A stretch of 7,127 bases of DNA from Thermoplasmata archaeon. GTDB lineage: Archaea > Thermoplasmatota > Thermoplasmata > RBG-16-68-12. This document shows positions 1-5,566 of the stretch, piece by piece (position 1 is the first letter of the stretch; each line of letters starts with the position of its first letter). The notes below the pieces were generated by a model that did no database searches, had not been told where the DNA came from, and worked only from the letters and a program-made list of their open reading frames with translations. The translations under genes were made by a program, and so were the position numbers. The stretch covers positions 1 to 7,127 of the forward strand of contig DUJI01000157.1 in assembly GCA_013329855.1 (NCBI GenBank), given 5' to 3'.

Positions 1-1317
1 GTGGTCCTTCAGGAGCCCCTTCGCCGCGCGGGGGTCGAGGACGACGAGGGACCCCTGGCTCACGTGGAGCGGCAGGCCCAGGGACCCCATCTGCTTCAGG
101 ATGCTCGACGTGCGCTCCTCGAGGCTGAAGTAGAGGCAGTGGCGGCCCTCGCGGACCGCGTTCTGGAGGAGGATGGCGAAGGCCACGGAAGACTTCATCG
201 TGCCCGGGGAACCCTCGACGAGGACCACGTGGCCCCAGGGGATGCCGCCGCCGAGCGTGTCGTCCAACCCGTCGACGTATGTCCGGATGCGGGACGGATG
301 CGGCGCCTGCACCGGGGCGAGCGCCTCGCCGCGCTCCGCCTTGGGCGGTAGTTGGGCGAGGTCCGCGAAGTCCGGAAAGTCCTCCTCGGCCTCCGCGGCC
401 TCGGGCGTCGCGGCGGGACTCTCGTCCCCCTTGCCCCCGGGCTCACCGGGTGTCTCCGGCGGGCCGGGCTCGCTCAGCAACGGGGCGATGGCGTCGAGCC
501 GCTCCCTGGCGGGCCGATGGTCGGGCCGGAGCTCCAGGGCGTGCGCATAGCTCTTGGCCGCCTCCGGAAGTTCTGCCAGGGATTCGAGGACGAGGCCGCG
601 CTCGGACCACGCTTCCGCCAGGGAGGGGCTGACCAGGACGATGCGGTCGAGGACCTCGCGGGCGCCCGGAAGGTCCCCGATGGCCTTCAGGGTCCGCGCC
701 AGGCCGAGCCAGGCGCTCTCGCTCCGCGGCTGCAAGTCCAGGGCGCGCACGTAGCCGACAGCCGCCTTGTACGGCCGGTCCACGCGCAGGTAGGCCTGAC
801 CCAGGAGGATCCAGGACCGGGGGTCCTGGTCGTCCTTGGCGATTGCCTTGAGGAGATGCTCCACCGCGTTCTCGTACCGCTTCTCGCGGAACGCGCGGGC
901 GGCCGAATCGAGCTGCCGTCTCACCGCCACCTGGGCCTCGGCCGTCTGCGGGATGCGCGGACGATCGGGAGCGTACGGCTTGAACCGCTGCCCCTCGGAG
1001 GACGCACGGCCCGCGAGGCGTTCCGTCAGGACCGCGAGGGCGCGTCGGGCTGCCTCCTCCGCGTCCGTGGGCACGGGCGCGGCGGTCGGCTCCGCGGGGG
1101 CCTCGTCAGCGGAGGCTGGTCCGGACGAGGGCGGGGCGCCGGCATCGCCGAGGACCGCGGAGAAGACCTCCCCGCCCATGACTTTCTGGAGGACCACCGG
1201 AGGGGCGTCCGTCGAGGCGCCCTTCTCGGGCCGCAGCCGCCGTCCGCAGACCCGGCACCGCGTCTGGCCCGGTTTGTTCATCGCGTAACAGGCCGGGCAC
1301 TGCACGGGGTCGGTCAT
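1..1317 (-). CDS. Zinc-ribbon / TPR / KaiC-like ATPase fusion protein (3' end outside window)
   Basis: The frame is open for 439 codons from the ATG at 1317 to the window edge, so the C-terminus is missing. Residues 7-24 form a zinc ribbon with Cys pairs C7/C10 and C21/C24. A Pro/Ala/Glu-rich linker follows, then about four TPR units (roughly 132-267) with Trp at 169, 203 and 237, exactly 34 residues apart. A second acidic, Pro-rich linker (about 280-340) leads to a KaiC/RecA-like domain from about 345: the TYVDGLDDTLGGG entry motif, Walker A GSPGTMKS (369-376) and a glutamate pair E400/E401 matching the KaiC catalytic pair. Walker B and the KaiC C-terminal motif lie beyond base 1. The ATG overlaps the stop of the upstream gene (ATGA), and GGTGAT lies 6 bases before it (1324-1329). 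The KaiC part closely resembles the upstream gene at 1314-2039. Inferred role: ATPase subunit with a TPR protein-docking arm. The partner is unknown. Confidence 0.88.
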   Translation of the reverse strand, partial: MTDPVQCPACYAMNKPGQTRCRVCGRRLRPEKGASTDAPPVVLQKVMGGEVFSAVLGDAGAPPSSGPASADEAPAEPTAAPVPTDAEEAARRALAVLTERLAGRASSEGQRFKPYAPDRPRIPQTAEAQVAVRRQLDSAARAFREKRYENAVEHLLKAIAKDDQDPRSWILLGQAYLRVDRPYKAAVGYVRALDLQPRSESAWLGLARTLKAIGDLPGAREVLDRIVLVSPSLAEAWSERGLVLESLAELPEAAKSYAHALELRPDHRPARERLDAIAPLLSEPGPPETPGEPGGKGDESPAATPEAAEAEEDFPDFADLAQLPPKAERGEALAPVQAPHPSRIRTYVDGLDDTLGGGIPWGHVVLVEGSPGTMKSSVAFAILLQNAVREGRHCLYFSLEERTSSILKQMGSLGLPLHVSQGSLVVLDPRAAKGLLKDH

Positions 1318-2039
1318 GGGCTGATCACCGAGGTGACCTGGAACCGGCCGTCCTCGAAGACGAGGGCGTGGAACCCGGTCTTGTGGTTCGATCCGCGCAT
1401 CTTGACCACGCGGACGCGGCGTTGCACCTCCACGTCGGAGATCGGGTGCATCTTGAGCTCGATGATTCCGTCCGCGAGGAACGTCTCGTCCTTCCGCGGC
1501 GGGGCTGCCTCGAGACCGAAGAAGCTGGCTTCGGGCGACGCCTCCGTGAGCACGAGGGTCGTCGCGCCGAGGTCCCGCAACCACTCGAACAGCTGGAACA
1601 GCTCGGTCCGGCGGTCCTCAAACTTCGCGAGGACCTCCAGGGCCTCCAGGGAATCGATCACGACCAGATCGACCCCGTCGATATCCTTCTTCGTGGTCAG
1701 CGTGCGGCGCAGGAACTCGATCCAGGGTTTCGTTGCGCTCTTGCCGATCTCCTTCTGGATCGTGCCCACGTCCAGGAGGTGGACGTCGCCCCGGACGGCC
1801 TCCGTGTTGAAGCCCATGGCATCCATCTGCGCGAGGAGGCTGCGGCGGGTCTGCTCCAGGGTGACGTACAGCCCCTTCGCGCTTCGCTTCTCCGCGTTGT
1901 TGTGGAGGATCGCGTAGCTCAGGGTCGACTTCATGGTTCCCGGGAGCCCCGAGACGAGGATGACGTGACCTGCAGGCAGGCCTCCGCCCAGAGTCTCGTC
2001 CAGGCCGTCGACGTACGTGGGAATTTTCTTCGTTTCCAT
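1314..2039 (-). CDS. Single-domain KaiC-like (RecA superfamily) ATPase
   Basis: 241 residues, the length of one KaiC domain. It opens with TYVDGLDETLGGG (about 8-20), the usual KaiC entry. Walker A is GLPGTMKS (31-38), with Met where the glycine before the lysine is normal. The first catalytic glutamate is kept and the second is Gln (E62-Q63). Walker B is LVVIDS (125-130). Residues 213-218 (KMRGSN) match the KaiC subunit-interface motif. An upstream ATG at 2114 would add 25 residues without family character and overlap the Roadblock gene. The ATG at 2039 starts right before the conserved region and has a Shine-Dalgarno sequence 9 bases upstream, so I chose it. KaiC-like proteins usually form hexamers and bind or hydrolyse ATP; in archaea they have been proposed as signalling hubs. 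This is the most intact complete ATPase in the operon. It is not evidence for a circadian clock, since no kaiA or kaiB is seen. Confidence 0.92.
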   Translation of the reverse strand: METKKIPTYVDGLDETLGGGLPAGHVILVSGLPGTMKSTLSYAILHNNAEKRSAKGLYVTLEQTRRSLLAQMDAMGFNTEAVRGDVHLLDVGTIQKEIGKSATKPWIEFLRRTLTTKKDIDGVDLVVIDSLEALEVLAKFEDRRTELFQLFEWLRDLGATTLVLTEASPEASFFGLEAAPPRKDETFLADGIIELKMHPISDVEVQRRVRVVKMRGSNHKTGFHALVFEDGRFQVTSVISP

Positions 2040-2048
2040 GGTCAGATG

Positions 2049-2054
2049 CCTCCC
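2049..2054 (-). promoter_or_regulatory. Ribosome binding site of the KaiC-like ATPase gene
   Basis: The minus strand reads GGGAGG, ending 9 bases before the ATG at 2039. It supports that start over the in-frame ATG at 2114. The 55-base gap here is the only real gap inside the minus-strand operon, so this gene depends less on translational coupling than its neighbours. Confidence 0.7.
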
Positions 2055-2094
2055 GCGGGAGCGTGAGTGCCCGAAGGGAATCGAATGGAGGAGA

Positions 2095-2475
2095 TCACGC
2101 GGCTCCCTCCGCATGCAGGATCTCGTCGACGAGGCGCGCGGCCTTCTCCATCCCCATGAGGACGAGGCCCAGATTGGCGTCCTTGTAAACGAGCGCGACG
2201 AGCAACGCTTCCTCGCCCGCGCCGACGCTCAGGAGCTTCCCCTCGTCGGATTCGATGATCGCGCGTTCGAATCGTCCTTGGGAGAGCTGGACCGTGGCCA
2301 TCTCCGAGGTGCCCACGATGGCGGCCGTCATCGCGGCCACGATCTTCGGGTCCACGCCGTCCGGGAGGGTGTGGGTGATCACGAGACCGTCCCTTCGGAC
2401 GACCGCCGCGGCCTTGATGTCGGAGAGGTGGGACAGCTCCTCCATCGTGCTCTCCAGCCGTTCCCAGACGTCCAT
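2095..2475 (-). CDS. Roadblock/LC7 domain protein, copy 2
   Basis: 126 residues, one Roadblock/LC7 fold over the whole length. Family features seen are: an N-terminal helix (about 1-18); AAAVVRRDGLVI (about 22-33); the helix VAAMTAAIVGTSEMA (about 46-60); IIESDEGKLL (about 73-82); and AGEEALLVALVYKDANLGLVL (about 86-106). Such proteins dimerise and act as regulators or scaffolds for Ras-like GTPases; MglB, for example, is the GTPase-activating partner of MglA. The Ras-like GTPase encoded two genes upstream is the obvious candidate partner, by inference. It is a diverged paralog of the adjacent upstream gene, sharing GTSEMA, AGEE and the DAN-x-GLVL segment. Its ATG shares one base with the upstream stop (TGATG), and GGAGG lies 10 bases before it. 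The assignment to the Roadblock family is firm; the biochemical role is not. Confidence 0.92.
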   Translation of the reverse strand: MDVWERLESTMEELSHLSDIKAAAVVRRDGLVITHTLPDGVDPKIVAAMTAAIVGTSEMATVQLSQGRFERAIIESDEGKLLSVGAGEEALLVALVYKDANLGLVLMGMEKAARLVDEILHAEGAA

Positions 2476-2876
2476 CAGGCGTCCGCCTCCGGGGCCACGG
2501 CCGCCCGCTCGAGCAGGTCCGTGATGGCCTGCACCGCCTTGCCCACGCTCAGGAGGACGAGGCCCATGTTGGCGTCCGTGCGGACCATGGTGATCAGGAT
2601 GCCTTCCTCCCCCGCGCCCGTGGCGAGCATCTTCGCATGGCCGCTGTCGACGATGGACTGGAAGAACGCACCGAGACCCATCTCGCTCGCGGCCATCTCC
2701 GACGTGCCGACGATGGCCGCCGCCATGGCCGCGATCCGTTTGGGGTCCATGGACTTCGGGAGGACGTGCGCGATGAGGAGGCCGTCGCGGCGTGCGAGGG
2801 CGACGGCCATCACGTCCGGGATTCGGCGGAGTTCCTGGAGCACCGCGACGATCCGCGGATGGAGGTCGTCGACCAT
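2475..2876 (-). CDS. Roadblock/LC7 domain protein, copy 1
   Basis: 133 residues. The Roadblock/LC7 core runs from about 8 to 120: ALARRDGLLIAHVLP (about 26-40), IAAMAAAIVGTSEMA (about 48-62), a SIVDSGHAKML strand pair, then AGEEGILITM and DANMGLVLL (about 88-109). A short Ala/Glu-rich tail follows. It is paralogous to the next gene but differs across most non-core positions, so the duplication is old and the two may form a heterodimer or bind different surfaces. The ATG at 2876 lies one base after the stop of the GTPase fusion gene, and a GGTGAGG-type ribosome site sits inside the end of that gene. That tight coupling suggests matched production of GTPase and Roadblock protein. A direct role as GTPase activator or exchange factor is inferred from MglB and conservon systems. 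Confidence 0.92.
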   Translation of the reverse strand: MVDDLHPRIVAVLQELRRIPDVMAVALARRDGLLIAHVLPKSMDPKRIAAMAAAIVGTSEMAASEMGLGAFFQSIVDSGHAKMLATGAGEEGILITMVRTDANMGLVLLSVGKAVQAITDLLERAAVAPEADA

Positions 2877-2877
2877 C

Positions 2878-4056
2878 TCACCTCACCCCGATGATCATCT
2901 CGGCGAGGATGAGGAGCGCGTCCCGCACGCCCTTGTTCTCCGTGGCCACGGTAGGCACCACGGGCGTCCCCTCCGGGAGGTCCATCTTCCGTGCAATCGC
3001 GTCCGGCCCGAGGGCCCCGGCCAGGTCCGTCTTGTTGGCCAGGACCACGTACGGGATGCGGGGGCCGATCAGCTCGAGCATGTGCCGGGCCCGTTCGAAG
3101 TCCTCCGGCCTCGATGCGTCCACGACCAGGAGGACGCCGCTGACCTCCCGCGCGAAGATCTTGAAGATGAACTCGAAGCGCTCCTGGCCCGGAGTCCCGA
3201 AGATCTCGGCCTCGATGCCGGTGATGTTCACGCTGCCGTAGTCGAAGGCCACCGTGGTGCCCATCCGGTCGATGCTGATCGACTTCTCGCAGAGGGACCT
3301 GACCACGGTCGACTTGCCCGCGTTGAAGGGGCCCGTGACCATGATCCGCGGGAAGTACACGGTGACGCCGACGAGGTCCTTGAACGTGTAGGGGATCCAG
3401 TTCGTGCGGATCCCACCCTCCTCCATCTCGGAGATCCGCATGGAGTTCCGCAGGATGCCTCCGCGCATGGAGGACTGGAACTCCACGACGAAGTCGGACA
3501 GGGCGCGGATCGCGCTCAGGTCCCGCTCGTGGTAGGTCCAGTTGATGAACAGGAAGCACGTGACGCCACGGACCCTCTCGGCCTCGTCGATGATCCGCTT
3601 CCACTGGTCCAGGACCGCCTCCTTGTGGAAGTGGTCCGCGAGGAACTCCATGGAATCGATCACGATGCGGGAGGGCTTCTGCTCCTGGATGGCTTGGACG
3701 ATGACGTCGCAGATGCCTCGGAGGTCGTCGATGTCCTTGATGCGGTACGCCTCCGAGCTGTCCACCATGAGCTGGCTCGAGATGGCGTCGACCATGACCA
3801 GGTGGTCCGCCGGATACTTGCCGAAGCGGCTCAGCTCGGCCCGCGCCAGGGTCGGGGCCCGGAAGAAGTCCACGTACAGGGTGGTCTCTCCCGCCGAGGC
3901 ACCTTGGACCGCGAAGTTCTCCGCAAGCAGCCGCTTCTCCGTCGGCTTGTCGCTGAACAGGAGGAGCGTGGACGGGCGAGGAAAGCCTCCCTTGAGACGC
4001 TCGTCGAGCACCTGGATGCCCGTGCGGACGCGGTCGCCCTCCCCGCTGCCGGTCAC
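2878..4056 (-). CDS. Fusion of degenerate KaiC/RecA-like domain with Ras-like GTPase domain
   Basis: 392 residues. The N-terminal half (about 8-235) is KaiC/RecA-like: GIQVLDERLKGGFP entry (13-26), a Walker A remnant SDKPTEKR (35-42) that keeps only the lysine, YVDFFR (61-66) in place of the catalytic glutamate pair, and an intact Walker B IVIDS (131-135). The C-terminal half (about 236-392) is a complete small GTPase: G1 GPFNAGKST (242-250), switch Thr at T267/T268 within GTTVAFDYG, G3 GTPGQE (287-292), G4 NKTD (341-344) and G5 near TVATEN (369-374). G3 of the form TPGQ rather than DTAGQ is typical of prokaryotic MglA- and conservon-type GTPases. Expected: GTP binding and hydrolysis in the C-terminal half, and little or no ATP hydrolysis in the N-terminal half. 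The start is GTG, overlapping the upstream stop (GTGA), with GGAGG 6 bases before. The Roadblock genes directly downstream are its probable regulators. Confidence 0.93.
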   Translation of the reverse strand: MTGSGEGDRVRTGIQVLDERLKGGFPRPSTLLLFSDKPTEKRLLAENFAVQGASAGETTLYVDFFRAPTLARAELSRFGKYPADHLVMVDAISSQLMVDSSEAYRIKDIDDLRGICDVIVQAIQEQKPSRIVIDSMEFLADHFHKEAVLDQWKRIIDEAERVRGVTCFLFINWTYHERDLSAIRALSDFVVEFQSSMRGGILRNSMRISEMEEGGIRTNWIPYTFKDLVGVTVYFPRIMVTGPFNAGKSTVVRSLCEKSISIDRMGTTVAFDYGSVNITGIEAEIFGTPGQERFEFIFKIFAREVSGVLLVVDASRPEDFERARHMLELIGPRIPYVVLANKTDLAGALGPDAIARKMDLPEGTPVVPTVATENKGVRDALLILAEMIIGVR

Positions 4057-4721
4057 GGGATGCCTCCGGGGAGGACGGGCATCTGGACGAAGGGGTGCCA
4101 GGAGCTGTCAACCTGGAAGCCGCGCATGTGGTGGACGCGGACCTCGCGGTCCATCGTGTCCGTGAACCGCATCTCCACGACCCCGTCCACGAGGGACCGG
4201 AGGAGGTTCATGGTCATGGGCTCGTGGACGCCCTCCTGGACCGCGTACATGATGAAGCCCATGTTCATCTTGGCTCGGCTCGTGACGATCTGGAAGAACT
4301 TGGCGATGGCCTGGGTCGAGTTGTGCAGGAAGAGCGTGGAGATCGTGTAGAAGTAGATGCGGACGGGCGTCCCGAGCTCCTGGGCGGCCTTGCTCATGGC
4401 CATGCCGATGCCCTCCAGGTTGCTGAAGCTGGAGACGAGGAACGTCTTCTTGCCCGCGGTTGGCTCGGGCCGCTCGGAGGCGGTCGCGCTGTAGCAGTCC
4501 ACGAAGGCGAACGTCTTGCCCTCGTACGGCTCCAAGTCGAGGTGGAGGGCCTTGGCCCGCGCCCGGATCTCGTTCGGATGGAGGTCCAGCGTGACGAAGA
4601 CCACGCGCTCGCCCGCGCGCAGGGCCTCCCGCGCCTGGGCCACGATGTACTCGAACTTCCCGACCCCGGGCGGACCCCCAAGGAGGACCGCGTAGTTCGT
4701 GGGGAAACGGGGATCACCCAC
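4053..4721 (-). CDS. Short KaiC-like protein with defective nucleotide site
   Basis: 222 residues, first gene of the operon. It starts only about 15 residues before Walker A and lacks the GLDxxLGGG entry segment of KaiC. Walker A is GPPGVGKF (16-23): Gly and Lys are normal, but the Mg-binding Ser/Thr is F23. The catalytic glutamate region reads VTLDLH (43-48). Walker B reads IYFYTIS (122-128), with Tyr where Asp belongs. The stretch STLFLHNSTQAIAKFF (128-143) and the MRGF-x8-HPF segment (199-211) are clearly KaiC-like. Fold membership is therefore sound while ATP hydrolysis is doubtful; it may be a structural or nucleotide-sensing subunit. The GTG at 4721 is the first usable start after an in-frame stop near 4773. 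AGGGGGT lies 6 bases before it. No Shine-Dalgarno or start supports a longer N-terminus. A relationship to other degenerate archaeal RecA-like families is possible. Confidence 0.87.
   Translation of the reverse strand: MGDPRFPTNYAVLLGGPPGVGKFEYIVAQAREALRAGERVVFVTLDLHPNEIRARAKALHLDLEPYEGKTFAFVDCYSATASERPEPTAGKKTFLVSSFSNLEGIGMAMSKAAQELGTPVRIYFYTISTLFLHNSTQAIAKFFQIVTSRAKMNMGFIMYAVQEGVHEPMTMNLLRSLVDGVVEMRFTDTMDREVRVHHMRGFQVDSSWHPFVQMPVLPGGIP
4063..4067 (-). promoter_or_regulatory. Ribosome binding site of the KaiC-GTPase fusion gene
   Basis: The minus strand reads GGAGG, with 6 bases before the GTG start at 4056. It lies inside the last codons of the upstream gene. The good spacing supports GTG as the real start, although it overlaps the upstream stop codon by four bases. 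Confidence 0.65.
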
Positions 4722-4802
4722 GGCGGAACCCCCTGCGGGCTTCCGCTCGTGCCCGACGGCGAGAGACCTGGTTCACTGGGCGGCTCGATGCCCCCTTTTC
4801 GT

Positions 4803-4808
4803 TTATAA
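4803..4808. promoter_or_regulatory. Palindromic TATA-like element in the divergent intergenic region
   Basis: TTATAA, within TTTATAAGG on the plus strand and CTTATAAA on the minus strand, is the only AT-rich core between the divergent genes. Transcription in archaea normally starts about 25 bases from the box. That would place the plus start near 4830 and the minus start near 4780, giving untranslated leaders of about 90 and 60 bases. As the core reads the same on both strands it could serve either direction, or both in competition. Flanking BRE sequences are not clear in either direction. Promoter function is inferred from sequence and position. Confidence 0.5.
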
Positions 4809-4823
4809 GGGCCATGCCGTAGT

Positions 4824-4837
4824 TCTCAGGTCTGAGA
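4824..4837. repeat. 14-base inverted repeat, possible operator
   Basis: TCTCAG-GT-CTGAGA is a perfect 6-base inverted repeat around a 2-base centre. It sits where plus-strand transcription is expected to start from the TATA-like element at 4803, a usual position for an archaeal repressor site. A short RNA hairpin is another reading, but a 2-base loop is too small for a stable one. Six-base arms can also arise by chance. Confidence 0.3.
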
Positions 4838-4848
4838 GTGGCGCGCGC

Positions 4849-4884
4849 ATGTGGAGGCCGCGGGTCGGCCGAAGGTTCAAGTGA
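4849..4884 (+). CDS. Possible 11-codon leader ORF before the membrane protein gene
   Basis: An ATG near the expected 5' end of the plus transcript opens an 11-codon frame rich in Arg (MWRPRVGRRFK) and ends in TGA. It lies in the same reading frame as the membrane protein, whose candidate starts follow 7 to 37 bases after the stop. It could be a leader peptide, an old start interrupted by a stop, or chance. No ribosome site is evident before it. Confidence 0.15.
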   Translation: MWRPRVGRRFK

Positions 4885-4920
4885 CGGAGCGTGCTCGGCG
4901 GGGGCGGAGAGGTGCCGCCG

Positions 4921-5496
4921 GTGTCCGCTCCCGAACGTTCCACGACCGGGAGAAGGTTCACTCCGTTCCACCTCATGGTTCTCGGGGCGGGCCTCGGACT
5001 CGTGGCCTCGCTCGCGGGAGCCTCCGGCGCCTGGGCTTTCAGTCGGCTCGCGGGCCCCGGGTCCATCTCCGAGGCCTACATCGTCTTGGCCGATGTCGCG
5101 CTTTCCATGGCGACGTTCCTGGGTCCGATCGGGGCGTTCCTGCTCCTGGTTGGCCTGGCCCGCGCCACCCGCGCGAAGCGAGCCGTCATGCCGCCCCGGG
5201 ACGATTCGGCGCCTGACGCAGCTACGTCGGGCCCGATGGGACGCGAGCGCCTCGTGAACCCGTTTCGCTGGGCGATGGCCGGAGCGGGCCTGGTCCTTGC
5301 GGCGGGTCTCGCCGAGGCCGTGTTCGGTGTGCTTTCCCTCCTTCTCAGTCCCCAAGGCTCGGGGCTCGCTGACTACTTGGGATATCTGCAGACGCGCGCC
5401 ACGGTCTCGCTCGCCCTGACCGCGCTCTACGCCGCGGGCACCTTTGTGGCGTTCTATGGGATTGCGGTCTCCCTCCGCGACGGACTCGGGCCGTAG
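4921..5496 (+). CDS. Four-helix integral membrane protein, function unknown
   Basis: I do not recognise a family. From GTG at 4921 the protein has 191 residues and four hydrophobic segments, at about 18-43, 53-80, 115-143 and 160-184. A polar loop of about 35 residues (81-114) carries several Arg/Lys right after helix 2 (RATRAKR), so by the positive-inside rule that loop and both termini are probably cytoplasmic. No catalytic or metal-binding motif is visible. Helices 1 and 3 both begin with a Gly/Ala-rich run (VLGAGLGLVASLAG and AMAGAGLVLAAGL), which hints at an internal two-helix duplication. GTG codons at 4891 and 4912 are alternative in-frame starts. I prefer 4921 because GGAGAGG ends 8 bases before it. 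An in-frame stop at 4882 rules out anything longer. The gene diverges from the GTPase operon and could share its promoter region, but a functional link is not shown. Confidence 0.72.
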   Translation: MSAPERSTTGRRFTPFHLMVLGAGLGLVASLAGASGAWAFSRLAGPGSISEAYIVLADVALSMATFLGPIGAFLLLVGLARATRAKRAVMPPRDDSAPDAATSGPMGRERLVNPFRWAMAGAGLVLAAGLAEAVFGVLSLLLSPQGSGLADYLGYLQTRATVSLALTALYAAGTFVAFYGIAVSLRDGLGP

Positions 5497-5530
5497 GCAC
5501 GCGCTCCCGTCGGCCGCCTTGCCTCGCGGC

Positions 5531-5541
5531 AAAAGCATTTA
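5531..5541 (+). promoter_or_regulatory. TATA-like promoter element of pheS
   Basis: AAAAGCATTTA is the only AT-rich stretch between the membrane protein stop (5496) and the pheS start. Its centre is about 30 bases before the ATG at 5567, the spacing expected when transcription starts at or next to the start codon. No Shine-Dalgarno sequence precedes the ATG. Together these point to a separate, leaderless pheS transcript. Confidence 0.5.
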
Positions 5542-5566
5542 CCGGCGGAGCCCATCCGCCGTCCCG

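Noticed and set aside
352..1917. 521-codon open frame on the plus strand
   Set aside because: It is antisense to the TPR/KaiC fusion and the KaiC-like ATPase, and its product is low-complexity Arg/Gly/Leu sequence without motifs.
2040..2114. Longer N-terminus for the KaiC-like ATPase from the ATG at 2114
   Set aside because: The extra 25 residues show no family similarity, overlap the Roadblock gene, and the ATG at 2039 has the better ribosome site.
2017..4350. 777-codon open frame on the plus strand
   Set aside because: It lies antisense to four genes with clear Roadblock, GTPase and KaiC motifs. Its own product has no recognisable domain and a composition rich in Asp, Arg, His and Val, as expected from the reverse strand of GC-rich genes.
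1..4721. Circadian KaiABC clock
   Set aside because: KaiC-like domains are single, two of them are degenerate, and no kaiA or kaiB is present. KaiC-like proteins in archaea are not generally clock components.
5513..5530. GCCGC...GCGGC hairpin after the membrane protein gene as a terminator
   Set aside because: The stem is only five bases with an eight-base loop and is followed by A residues rather than T on the coding strand, so it does not fit a terminator.
5444..5566. Longer N-terminus for PheS from 5444
   Set aside because: It would overlap the end of the membrane protein gene and pass through the TATA-like element; the added residues are not typical of PheS.
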